DNA of 41,762 nucleotides from Verrucomicrobiota bacterium (GTDB taxonomy: Bacteria; Verrucomicrobiota; Kiritimatiellia; CAJWTS01). The first letter of the stretch is position 1; each line of letters begins with the position of its first letter. A model generated the notes under the pieces. That model saw only the letters and a list, made by a program, of their open reading frames with translations, was not told the origin of the DNA and made no database searches. Of this stretch, positions 10,097-17,672 are shown piece after piece. The DNA lies in contig JAQBYD010000035.1 of the NCBI GenBank assembly GCA_027623315.1, forward strand, positions 1 through 41,762, read 5' to 3'. The position numbers were made by a program, and so were the translations under genes.

Positions 10097-10669
10097 ATGG
10101 CAAAGCAGAAGTCCAGTTTGAAACTCGCCGGGCGGGAGCAATGGCTGGCGACCGTGGCCGTCGTGATCGTCCTGCTCTGTGTCGCGGATTACTTTGTGCT
10201 CAGGCCCATCCTGCGCCGACTCAACCATCTCGACACGCAGACGCGCCAGGTTCGTGAAGAGGTCAGCTATAATGTCAAGATTCTGAAGCAAAAGGACCAA
10301 GTCGATAATGAATGGCGCGGAGTTCAGGACAAACTGAAGCAGACATCGACTCCACAGATGCACCAGACCGAAATGGTCGCGATCATCGACAAGCTCGCAT
10401 CCGATGCGGGACTAACCCTCCCCAAGCTGGCCGAGGGAGATGTGGGGCCACTTGCCAGCGGACACGGTTCGATGGCCGAGACACTTGTGGAGTACGTCGT
10501 CAATGTAGAGTCGGAAGGTCCGCTCGTTCCATTGATTAAGTTCCTTCACGGGATCCAGGACCACTCGGGCGTCCTGCGCGTTCGAAGGATGACGCTCGCG
10601 CCCAAGGGAAAACCCGAAGCGAACGTCACCAGGGGGTCGATCGAGATCACGAGGGTGCTGGCAGAGTGA
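10097..10669 (+). CDS. PilO/GspM-like assembly protein
   Basis: A 190-residue bitopic protein with a short basic cytoplasmic start, one membrane span at about 16-36 (WLATVAVVIVLLCVADYFVL), a coiled region (about 40-85) and a ferredoxin-like periplasmic domain. This is the fold order of PilO and GspM, the usual partner of PilN/GspL. The start codon directly follows the stop of the PilM-PilN fusion and the end overlaps the MORN gene through GTGA, so the three are coupled. Function is inferred from architecture and place rather than strong sequence signature. Confidence 0.72.
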   Translation: MAKQKSSLKLAGREQWLATVAVVIVLLCVADYFVLRPILRRLNHLDTQTRQVREEVSYNVKILKQKDQVDNEWRGVQDKLKQTSTPQMHQTEMVAIIDKLASDAGLTLPKLAEGDVGPLASGHGSMAETLVEYVVNVESEGPLVPLIKFLHGIQDHSGVLRVRRMTLAPKGKPEANVTRGSIEITRVLAE

Positions 10670-12018
10670 GCCGTGATCGCCCATCGGGGCGGCAGGATGA
10701 CATGGACGGCGAGATCATCCAATCGCAACCGGTCTCGGAGTACAGCACATCACTTCGGGATGTGCGCGAGCCACTGGTCACGATGGACGCCGTGCAGGTG
10801 TACGTACGCGATGAGCGGCGCCGGGTTCGCAAGATCCTTTTTGGAATCAGCTCGGTCTTCCTTGTCGTTGTGCTTGTCATCTTCGCCGTGTTCCTCTCCA
10901 TCGGGATCTTTGTGCTGCGGAATACGCGCTCGGCCAAGGAAGAGATCGATAGTGTCGCTTACGGCGTCAAGCAGGAGGTCGCAGCCATGGGGCTTGAGGT
11001 CGAATCGGTCGGCATGGACCTTGGATCCATCAGGGATGCCGCCGTGGTCCTGTCCAACGATCTCCTGCAGGTTGAGCAATCTCGCACCGTGGAGAAGCAG
11101 ACCATGCAGGTCGACCTCGAGAAATTCGGTGAGTGGATCGCCGTGAACGACCGAAAGCTGCTCAAACGCCTTCGCGTCGCCGAGACGCGACAAGCCGAAC
11201 TCGTGGCCCGCCTGGAGAAGTTCTCAACACTCGACGCTGCGACATCCCGTTCTGCAAACCAGGGACCGGACAGGAAATCGCCCGCCACGTCTGGGCTCGC
11301 GGTGCCGAAAGGCGGCAGCGAGCAGCTTAATGCACGCGCGCAAGACCCCGCACAGACGGAATCCGGCGCCGGGCGCGGCGGGCTCGGCGAGCGCATCGTC
11401 TTGCCCAACGGAGACAGTTATCAGGGGCAAGTTGTTGATGGCAATTATCACGGGGTGGGAACGTATACGTTCCACACAGGGGACAAGGTTCGTTACACCG
11501 GCGAGTTTGCGCAGGGGAAGAAGAACGGGCGTGGCGTATTGGTTTTCCGGAGTGGTGCGCGGTACGAGGGGGCCTTCGTCCACGATACGATGGAAGGTGC
11601 CGGAACCTTTTTCTATACCAACGGAGATCGCTTCGAGGGCGACTTTCGCGCCGGACTGAAGCATGGCAAGGGCAAGTACAGGTACGCGAACGAGGATGTC
11701 TATCAAGGGGAGTTCCAGCGCGGGACGATGCATGGTCAGGGAGCTCTGAAGTTTTCGAATGGCGACGAGTACCAAGGAGAGTTCAAGAACGGGCATCGCA
11801 CGGGAAAGGCCACGTATGCCTATGCCTCGGGCGGCAAATACATCGGAAACTTCAAGAACGGTCGCCGGCATGGTGATGGGCGTTACGAGTACCCCGATGG
11901 GGCATATTTCAATGGCATATTCAACGACGGCAAGAAGGATGGATACGGGGTCTATACCTTCACGGACGGCGCGGAAATTGCCGGAATCTGGGAGAATGAC
12001 GAGTTTCAGGGGCAATAA
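10666..12018 (+). CDS. Membrane-anchored MORN-repeat protein
   Basis: A 450-residue protein with a cytoplasmic N-terminus, one membrane span (about 57-85), a coiled-coil-like stalk (about 88-185), a low-complexity linker and about nine MORN repeats (about 245-445) of the form YxGxFxxGxxxGxGxxxxxxG. MORN repeats form an elongated beta surface and often bind lipids or proteins. It is the last gene of the secretion operon, where a conventional cluster could carry gspC, gspD or gspN, so an accessory or anchoring role in secretion is inferred. The GTG at 10666 overlaps the preceding stop (GTGA) and is preceded by GAGGG; an ATG at 10702 with AGGA nearby is an alternative start. Confidence 0.8.
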   Translation: MSRDRPSGRQDDMDGEIIQSQPVSEYSTSLRDVREPLVTMDAVQVYVRDERRRVRKILFGISSVFLVVVLVIFAVFLSIGIFVLRNTRSAKEEIDSVAYGVKQEVAAMGLEVESVGMDLGSIRDAAVVLSNDLLQVEQSRTVEKQTMQVDLEKFGEWIAVNDRKLLKRLRVAETRQAELVARLEKFSTLDAATSRSANQGPDRKSPATSGLAVPKGGSEQLNARAQDPAQTESGAGRGGLGERIVLPNGDSYQGQVVDGNYHGVGTYTFHTGDKVRYTGEFAQGKKNGRGVLVFRSGARYEGAFVHDTMEGAGTFFYTNGDRFEGDFRAGLKHGKGKYRYANEDVYQGEFQRGTMHGQGALKFSNGDEYQGEFKNGHRTGKATYAYASGGKYIGNFKNGRRHGDGRYEYPDGAYFNGIFNDGKKDGYGVYTFTDGAEIAGIWENDEFQGQ

Positions 12019-12036
12019 GCCCACCTCAGTCGCCGC

Positions 12037-12066
12037 TTGACTTTTCGTAGTAATCGGTACTATAGT
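12037..12066 (+). promoter_or_regulatory. Sigma70-type promoter for the secreted protein gene
   Basis: TTGACT (12037-12042) and TATAGT (12061-12066) are separated by 18 bases, a good match to the housekeeping consensus. It stands right after the end of the MORN gene and would start transcription near 12073, leaving a leader of about 70 bases before the GTG at 12144. This marks the start of a new transcription unit. Confidence 0.55.
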
Positions 12067-12143
12067 CTTAGCGAGATTGGAGTCTGGGCGTTCGATTCGG
12101 TCTTTGGGCGTAGATCGACTGGATGCACCGAGGGGTACACGTC

Positions 12144-13448
12144 GTGAGCCGATACAGAATGACAAGTGCTTGGGGATCAGTTCTAGCGGCGGGCATTCTT
12201 GCCTGCGCGTTGTCCGCCCGTGCGGCGGTTATTCCGGGCAGCATCGAGACATGGAACAGCGCTTCGGTGGAGGGGTGGAAGATACTGGACGTGCTGAACT
12301 GGAACTACCGCCCTGTGTCGAACGTGGGCGGTGCGCTGGACATGAAGTTCAACAAGTCCACGATCACCTTTCCGCAGTCCTACATGTTCCAGGGCGATAG
12401 CGGTGCGAGCGGAGGCGTCTTCATAGGCGACTACGTGGCAGCCGGGATTGCATCGATTCGCTTCAAGATGAACTGCACGGTGCTGCTGCCGCACTCGGTG
12501 AGGGTCTACATCCACGGAGCAGCGGGGAACCAGTGGTGGTACCAGGATGTTCCGGTGGGGCAACTGGCGGTCGGTGAGTTTCGTGAGGTCGATGTGCCGA
12601 TGGGTTACGCCAACGGCTGGCACCAGGGGGTCGGAGATACCGAAGCGGGCTACCTGACGGCACTGTCCAACGTGGATTGGGTAGGGGTGTACATTCGTCG
12701 TAATGACGATGCGCAGGAGCAGCATTACCAGCTCGACGATTTCGAGGTTCTGGGTGCTCCGGCGGTGACGACGATCAGCGGGCTGGTATCCTATAGCGGC
12801 CAACAGGCCGGTGGGGTAGATGTGCTGGCCACGACGGACTCCAACAGCTGGGACATGACGTATTCGGATGTCACGAGCGCAGGCAGCGGGTACTCGGTGA
12901 CGGGGGTTCCGACGCAGGTCTCGTACTTTGTGAAGGGCTACATGGACTCCGACGGGAGCGGGACACATAATTTCTGGGAGGCGATCGGGTGGTACAATGC
13001 GGGCTCGGCGCTGGGTCCGGTGGTGGGCCCTGAAACGGGCATAGATATTGTGCTTTTGGACCCCGGGACGGTCGACGGGCTGCCGTATTGGTGGCTGCGG
13101 CAGGAGTTTGGAATGACGGACCCGGGCGATCCGATGCCGGCAGCCGACGAGGATAGCGACGGGGACGGGGTCACAAATCTTGACGAGTATTACACCAAAA
13201 CCGACCCGAATGACGGGAGCGACTATTTTCATGCGGAAATTGCTGTACAGGCTGATGGGGTTTTGATAAGTTGGAATGGACCGTCAGACGAACCGTACAC
13301 GGTATGGCGTACAGCCGATGTGACTGTGGGGGCGTTCGACGAGTTGACCAACAGGTACGTCTCGACGGAGTACCTCGATGAGACCGGAACCGTTGATGGG
13401 CCGTATTTTTACCGGGTAGAAATGGAAACAGGTGTTGGAGGAGAATAG
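12144..13448 (+). CDS. Secreted protein with C-terminal calcium-type motif, function unknown
   Basis: A 434-residue exported protein. The signal peptide has the core SVLAAGILACALSARA and likely cleavage before AVIPG. The GTG at 12144 was chosen because GAGGGG sits 8 bases upstream; ATGs at 12123 and 12159 are in frame. Residues of about 25-200 look like a beta-sandwich of the carbohydrate-binding or laminin-G type (rich in W, N and G, ending in YQLDDFEVLG). A second beta domain follows, then DEDSDGDGVTNLDEY (335-349), an EF-hand / thrombospondin-3-like loop, and a final fibronectin-like strand set (YFYRVEME). Such layouts are common on surface proteins of PVC bacteria. No catalytic motif is seen. 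It is followed by a possible small peptide gene and a terminator, and may be a substrate of the neighbouring secretion system. Confidence 0.75.
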   Translation: MSRYRMTSAWGSVLAAGILACALSARAAVIPGSIETWNSASVEGWKILDVLNWNYRPVSNVGGALDMKFNKSTITFPQSYMFQGDSGASGGVFIGDYVAAGIASIRFKMNCTVLLPHSVRVYIHGAAGNQWWYQDVPVGQLAVGEFREVDVPMGYANGWHQGVGDTEAGYLTALSNVDWVGVYIRRNDDAQEQHYQLDDFEVLGAPAVTTISGLVSYSGQQAGGVDVLATTDSNSWDMTYSDVTSAGSGYSVTGVPTQVSYFVKGYMDSDGSGTHNFWEAIGWYNAGSALGPVVGPETGIDIVLLDPGTVDGLPYWWLRQEFGMTDPGDPMPAADEDSDGDGVTNLDEYYTKTDPNDGSDYFHAEIAVQADGVLISWNGPSDEPYTVWRTADVTVGAFDELTNRYVSTEYLDETGTVDGPYFYRVEMETGVGGE

Positions 13449-13462
13449 GACGGGGCAACACT

Positions 13463-13567
13463 ATGCGTTTACATGGGGATCAATCTAACATACCGAGGCC
13501 ATCCGCTGGCGGAGGATCCATCGCTTTCGAAGAGATCAAGAAGACCAAGGTGGACGGCACTGCGTAA
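13463..13567 (+). CDS. Candidate small protein, 34 residues
   Basis: ATG at 13463 opens a frame of 34 codons closed by TAA at 13565-13567. The peptide starts MRLHGDQSN, has a GGGS hinge and ends in a charged helix-like part (FEEIKKTKVDG). A purine-rich AGGACGGGG lies 8-16 bases upstream. It sits 14 bases after the stop of the secreted protein gene and 26 bases before a strong terminator, so it would be the last frame in that message. It has no recognised family, and the case rests on position and the ribosome binding site only. Confidence 0.35.
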   Translation: MRLHGDQSNIPRPSAGGGSIAFEEIKKTKVDGTA

Positions 13568-13593
13568 CGTCTTAGGCTGAGAAAGATTGCTCA

Positions 13594-13634
13594 GCGGGGC
13601 CGGATTGGAAACAATCCGGCCCCGCTTATTTTTT
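13594..13634 (+). terminator. Strong intrinsic terminator
   Basis: A perfect 13-bp GC-rich stem (13594-13606 with 13613-13625) closes a GGAAAC loop and is followed by TTATTTTTT (13626-13634). It ends the message of the secreted protein gene. The next start codon is only 9 bases after the T run. A second, smaller hairpin, GCTGAG (13576-13581) with CTCAGC (13590-13595), shares two bases with the terminator stem and could compete with it. Confidence 0.88.
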
Positions 13635-13643
13635 GATAGACTC

Positions 13644-14681
13644 ATGAACATAGCCCTCCTCGGATACACCCAGTCCGGCAAGAAGACTCTCTTCGAACTG
13701 CTCACCGCGCGTCAGATCCCGGAGAGCGCCCTGCATGAGGGCAAGGCCCTGGAAGGCCTTGCCAGGGTCCACGACGAGCGCCTGGAGCACCTCAACCTGA
13801 TGGTGAGCCCGGAGAAGATGACTTCCGCAGAGACCCAGGTGGTGTCCTGTCCGGACATCACATCAGGCGCCACAGACCGGCAATGGCTGGATGCGGCCCA
13901 GCGATGCGACGTCCTCTGCCTGCTGATTCGGGCTTTTGACGCCGACGATGTCTATCACCCCCTTGGAAGCGTTGATGCGGCCCGTGATCGCGCGAATCTG
14001 AACGCTGAACTCATCCTCGCGGACCTGGGCCTGGTTGAGACCAGGATCGAACGCCTGGACAAGGATCGCCGCCGGGGACTTACCAGTACGCAGGAGCACG
14101 AGTACGCCGCGCTCCTTAAGTGCAAGGATCAGCTCGAGCAGGAGCGCTACCTGTCGAGTCTTGAGCTTGAGCCCCATCACTCCGACGCCCTTCGAAGTCT
14201 TGGCCTGTTGACGCGCAAGCCCCTGTTGTGGGCCTACAACGTCGCGGAGGACGCGGTAGCAGATGATGCGCCGGAGCCCGGGGCTTTTGTGGTGTCGTGC
14301 CTTATCGAGAAGGAGATTGCGCAGATCGAGGAAATGGACGAGCGCCGCCAGTTCCTTGAGGACTGCGGGCTATCGTCTACCGGCGGAGAGCGTCTAAATG
14401 CAGCGGCGTATTCGGCGCTCGGGTTGATCTCGTACTACACCCAAGGGCCCACAGAGGTCAGGGCGTGGACCGTGGTGAAGGGAACTTCTGCGCCGGCCGC
14501 GGCAGGTAAGATTCATTCTGACCTCGAGCGAGGTTTCATTCGAGTCGAAGTCATTACCTTCGATGACTTCGTGGCCTGTGGCGGAGAGTCGGAGGCTAAA
14601 GCCGCAGGAAAAATGCAGCTGCGCGGCAAAGACTACACGGTCGAGGATGGCGACGTCTGCCTCTTCCGATTCAACGTCTGA
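13644..14681 (+). CDS. YchF-like protein with degenerate GTPase domain
   Basis: A 346-residue member of the YchF/DUF933 group. The C-terminal TGS/DUF933 domain (about 260-346) is well conserved: TEVRAWTVVKGTSAP, AGKIHSDLERGFIR and a final VEDGDVCLFRFNV. The N-terminal G domain is decayed. The P-loop reads GYTQSGKKT (7-15), with Lys in place of the Ser/Thr after GK, and the G3 region reads CPDITSGATD where YchF has DIAGLVKGA. True YchF is an ATPase/GTPase that binds ribosomes; here nucleotide hydrolysis is doubtful while the ribosome-type domain remains. The ATG at 13644 matches the family N-terminus, but there is no Shine-Dalgarno sequence and a terminator ends 9 bases upstream. Its last 49 bases overlap the end of recO on the other strand. 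Confidence 0.82.
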   Translation: MNIALLGYTQSGKKTLFELLTARQIPESALHEGKALEGLARVHDERLEHLNLMVSPEKMTSAETQVVSCPDITSGATDRQWLDAAQRCDVLCLLIRAFDADDVYHPLGSVDAARDRANLNAELILADLGLVETRIERLDKDRRRGLTSTQEHEYAALLKCKDQLEQERYLSSLELEPHHSDALRSLGLLTRKPLLWAYNVAEDAVADDAPEPGAFVVSCLIEKEIAQIEEMDERRQFLEDCGLSSTGGERLNAAAYSALGLISYYTQGPTEVRAWTVVKGTSAPAAAGKIHSDLERGFIRVEVITFDDFVACGGESEAKAAGKMQLRGKDYTVEDGDVCLFRFNV

Positions 14682-15466
14682 GGCGTAAACGTCAACATCC
14701 TCAGCGCGATTCGCCGCGCGGCCATCTCGAGATCGAGATGGTACGTCATGGTTCCGCCCAAGATCTGGTCGATTTGTCGAGCCTGGCCATCGGAGCAGCG
14801 CACCCTGAGTGCGGCTTTCGGATCCTCGGTGCCTTGCCACGCCCGGAGAAGGGCGAGGATGTCGGCTCCCATTCCGATCGGCGTGAGCGCCCTGCTTCGC
14901 ACGCACGCCTTGCAAACCACTCCTCCGCCCGCGGTGTCGAAGGAGAGGGATCCGGGGTTAGCCGGGACGGTGCGACCGCAGGATACACAGGAGTCCAAGC
15001 GTGGCCACAGTCCCATCTGCTCGAGGAAACGGAGTTCGTACCAGAAGAGGATCGACGGTGTCGCCACCCGGTGCGCGATCAGCTCCAGGACGGACTCGAG
15101 GAGCGCGTAGAGAGGACGCTGGGGCACTCCCTGGGGAATAGTCCGGCGCGCGAGGTCGCAGCAGTAGGATGCACACGCTGCCGATCGCCACTCAACGCGA
15201 AGCTGCGGGCGGGCGTGTATCGGCGAGCATTCGCGGATCATGTGCAAATGGTTCCGCGCCCGTGTGTAGTAGAGCAATTCACAGGTATAGAAGAGGTCGT
15301 ATTGGCCAAGGTAGGCACTCTTGGGGCGGGAGGCGCCCTTGACCAGCGTTGCCAAGGTGCCGGAGTTGGCGGTCAGCCAATTTACGATATGAGAAGTCTG
15401 CGAATAAGGAATCACTCGCAGCACAATCGCGCGCGTTTTCTCGATCTGGTTAGCGGGCGGGTGCAT
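14633..15466 (-). CDS. recO: DNA repair protein RecO
   Basis: Recombination mediator that helps load RecA in the RecFOR pathway. The start at 15466 gives 277 residues, a little above usual. An N-terminal OB fold opens with EKTRAIVLRVIPYSQTSHIV and continues to LATLVKGASRPKS. A helical domain follows and contains a four-cysteine zinc site: C160, C163 (CVSC) and C185, C188 (CKAC). The frame is open further upstream, but this ATG fits the family start and has GGATCCGG before it. It overlaps the end of ybeY by 17 bases and the end of the ychF-like gene tail to tail by 49 bases. Confidence 0.92.
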   Translation of the reverse strand: MHPPANQIEKTRAIVLRVIPYSQTSHIVNWLTANSGTLATLVKGASRPKSAYLGQYDLFYTCELLYYTRARNHLHMIRECSPIHARPQLRVEWRSAACASYCCDLARRTIPQGVPQRPLYALLESVLELIAHRVATPSILFWYELRFLEQMGLWPRLDSCVSCGRTVPANPGSLSFDTAGGGVVCKACVRSRALTPIGMGADILALLRAWQGTEDPKAALRVRCSDGQARQIDQILGGTMTYHLDLEMAARRIALRMLTFTPQTLNRKRQTSPSSTV

Positions 15467-15944
15467 GTCCGGATCCGGTTTCACAGAGATCCGCGAGCAA
15501 TCCTGCCGCGTCCGCCTGGTTGATCCAGCGGCGTTCACGTTGTCGCATGCGGCGTCGATCGGACCGCACTTGATCGTCGGACCCGGTCAGGTGGTTGCAG
15601 CCGTGTGCGATGTACAGGGCCAGTTCGCGTGGGTAGCCCTGGTGGGTGTCGCCGATCTGTCGCACCCGCTCCAGGTTTACAATCACTTCTGCGGAGCGTT
15701 CAGGTCCCTCGCCCGGCGTCGAACCGTACGAGAAGGAAAGGACGTCCGTCGGCTCATCGAGCCCCAGGAACTGTTGGTTGAGAACCTGGATCTGCCGGTC
15801 GTCCACAAGGACCACTGAAAGGGAGCCAACGGGTGACTCAGGGACGTGACGATTGGCTCGCGAGAGAAAGTGCTTCGCCAGCCTCTTCACTGTCGCCGTT
15901 TTCACCCGTAGAGACTTCTGTTTGTTCCGAACGTCGATTCTCAT
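15450..15944 (-). CDS. ybeY: Endoribonuclease YbeY, rRNA maturation factor
   Basis: A single-strand endoribonuclease acting in 16S rRNA 3'-end maturation and ribosome quality control. It has 164 residues: SLSVVLVDDRQIQVLNQQF (41-59), then PTDVLSFSYG, then the metal site HGCNHLTGSDD (114-124). The usual HGxLHLxGYDH has three histidines; here the third is Asp124. Some lineages carry acidic variants at this place, so activity is still likely. The start at 15944 fits the family N-terminus but lies 107 bases inside the end of pgpH. No clear ribosome binding site is visible. The end overlaps recO by 17 bases. Confidence 0.88.
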   Translation of the reverse strand: MRIDVRNKQKSLRVKTATVKRLAKHFLSRANRHVPESPVGSLSVVLVDDRQIQVLNQQFLGLDEPTDVLSFSYGSTPGEGPERSAEVIVNLERVRQIGDTHQGYPRELALYIAHGCNHLTGSDDQVRSDRRRMRQRERRWINQADAAGLLADLCETGSGHAPAR

Positions 15945-17487
15945 TCTTGGGGTACGGCACCCTGCTGTGGTGCATGCTCGTGAGCGTAAACACAAACGAG
16001 CTCTTAATTCGAGCCAGTTCTGTGAAGGTAAGATCGCACAGATCCAGTTGGTGGTCTTTGATGCGGTCTTCAACGATACTGTTGACAAGCTCCTCGATGC
16101 TTTGCGCAGTGGGTTTCGCGAGTGATCGCGAGGCGCTTTCGACGCAATCGGCAAGCGCGATAATCGCCATCTCGCGCGTTCTCGGACGGGGTCCGGGATA
16201 GCGGAACGAGCCCTCCTCGACGTTCGTCGTGGTTGGGTCCGCCGCCCCTCTGGGCTGCTCCAGCTCACATTGCAGTTGTTGCCGAGCTTTATGGTGAAAG
16301 AAATAGACGAGGGACGTCCCGTGGTGCTCCTGGATGGCATCCAATATAGGTTGTGGTAATTTATGCAGTACGGCGAGGCTAAGCCCCTCCTTGACGTGCG
16401 ACGTGATAACGAGGGTACTCATGCTGGGCGTGAGGTCGTCGTGCGGATTCTCACCGGGACGCTGGTTCTCTGTGAAGAATTCGGGTTTCGTGAGTTTTCC
16501 GATGTCATGAAAATAGGAACACACACGCGTAAGCAACCCATTGGCCCCAATGTCAGCGGCAGCGCGTTGTGTGAGGTTGGCCACCACGAGGCTGTGGTGG
16601 TATGTGCCGGGGGCTTCAAGGGCGAGACGCTGCAGCAACGGATGGCCGAGGTCGGACAGTTCCAGCAACGTGATATCAGTGGTGATCTTGAAGATAGTTT
16701 CGTAGAACGGGATCAGCAGCAACGCGAGAATGGAGGTCAACGCCCCGCTTACGATCCCCACGGCGATACTTCGCAGAAGTAGTTCCGTGCTCGTGTCAGC
16801 GGCGTTCAGAGCGCTGATCGCCGTCACGCAGATGATTTTGACGGCGCCGATGGTGAGCGCAATTCGGAAGAGCTGAGCCCGACGCCGCACATTGGATGCC
16901 GTGAAAGTAATCAGGACGGTGACCGCGAATCCACTGAGCATCACGGCGGCACTATAATCGCACAGGGCTGCGGCTGCGATGGCGACCCATAATCCGACAA
17001 CCAGGCCGACGGTGGGATTGAGAAGAATGGTGGCCAGGAGGGGTGCCAGGCCTACCGGAAGCAGGTAGACGACCGTGGCCGGGGAGACCACCGCGCTGTG
17101 CGGCTGGGTGTCCGTGATGGCCAGGATGAGCCTGCAAATGACCAGGCAGAGCGCAGACGTAAAGAAAAGCAGGGAGATACTGTCGTTCTTGCGCAGAAGG
17201 CCCGGCTGCATGACGCGCAAGAGCAGCGCTGCAGCCACTGTGGCGATGCCCAGCAGGAGCCCGTCGCCGAAAATCCTGAGCGGGTCATCGGGGACATCGG
17301 TGTGAATTCCGGAGCTATTGCCGTGGAGCAGGACGATAGCTGTCAGCCAGATGAGAACTCCGAGAATGACTCCGGCTGCGCGGCGGCGATAGAAGGGCTC
17401 GGCGGGCCGCGCCGATGCAGCCTTCTCGGCGTTCCGGATTCTCGTTTTCGCCTTCTTGGCACGGGATTTCGATATGATGCTTTTCAT
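15838..17487 (-). CDS. pgpH: PgpH/YqfF-type membrane HD phosphodiesterase
   Basis: A multi-span membrane protein with a cytoplasmic HD domain; in characterised members this degrades cyclic di-AMP. It has 549 residues: a basic N-terminal tail, about seven hydrophobic spans (about 37-260), and an HD domain with TYHHSLVVANL (H297/H298), SYFHDIGKL (H327-D328), ENQRPGENPH and an EHHG segment. The large extracellular 7TMR-HDED domain found in full-length PgpH is absent, which explains the small size. The family's usual end (HHSRVPYP) is followed by a roughly 40-residue acidic tail that overlaps ybeY by 107 bases. The ATG at 17487 has AGGGTGA upstream. Function in c-di-AMP turnover is inferred; no diadenylate cyclase is in the window. 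Confidence 0.85.
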   Translation of the reverse strand: MKSIISKSRAKKAKTRIRNAEKAASARPAEPFYRRRAAGVILGVLIWLTAIVLLHGNSSGIHTDVPDDPLRIFGDGLLLGIATVAAALLLRVMQPGLLRKNDSISLLFFTSALCLVICRLILAITDTQPHSAVVSPATVVYLLPVGLAPLLATILLNPTVGLVVGLWVAIAAAALCDYSAAVMLSGFAVTVLITFTASNVRRRAQLFRIALTIGAVKIICVTAISALNAADTSTELLLRSIAVGIVSGALTSILALLLIPFYETIFKITTDITLLELSDLGHPLLQRLALEAPGTYHHSLVVANLTQRAAADIGANGLLTRVCSYFHDIGKLTKPEFFTENQRPGENPHDDLTPSMSTLVITSHVKEGLSLAVLHKLPQPILDAIQEHHGTSLVYFFHHKARQQLQCELEQPRGAADPTTTNVEEGSFRYPGPRPRTREMAIIALADCVESASRSLAKPTAQSIEELVNSIVEDRIKDHQLDLCDLTFTELARIKSSFVFTLTSMHHSRVPYPKNENRRSEQTEVSTGENGDSEEAGEALSLASQSSRP

Positions 17488-17606
17488 GGAATCACCCTGG
17501 CCGGTGGAAAGAGCCGGCATAGTGCTCAGTCGCTACCGTCGAGAAATGTTGAGCGCGCCGCATACCCAGTCGCGGCACACGAGTGTCGAAATACAAGGCG
17601 AATCGG

Positions 17607-17635
17607 TTGAGGCCGCCTCGCGGATCTGTTACCAT
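17607..17635 (+). promoter_or_regulatory. Candidate promoter for holA
   Basis: TTGAGG (17607-17612), a 17-base spacer and TACCAT (17630-17635) form a plausible sigma70 promoter in the divergent gap between pgpH and holA. Transcription would begin near 17642, which favours the ATG at 17673 over upstream in-frame starts. Confidence 0.4.
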
Positions 17636-17672
17636 TGCGAACCCTAGCACTGGCGGTAGGTACAAGCAAGTC

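Noticed and set aside
2544..10669. Type IV pilus for twitching motility
   Set aside because: PilM/N/O likeness and GspE/PilB ambiguity allow it, but GspG with the calcium loop and a GspK with its full signatures fit a type II pseudopilus; no PilT is seen.
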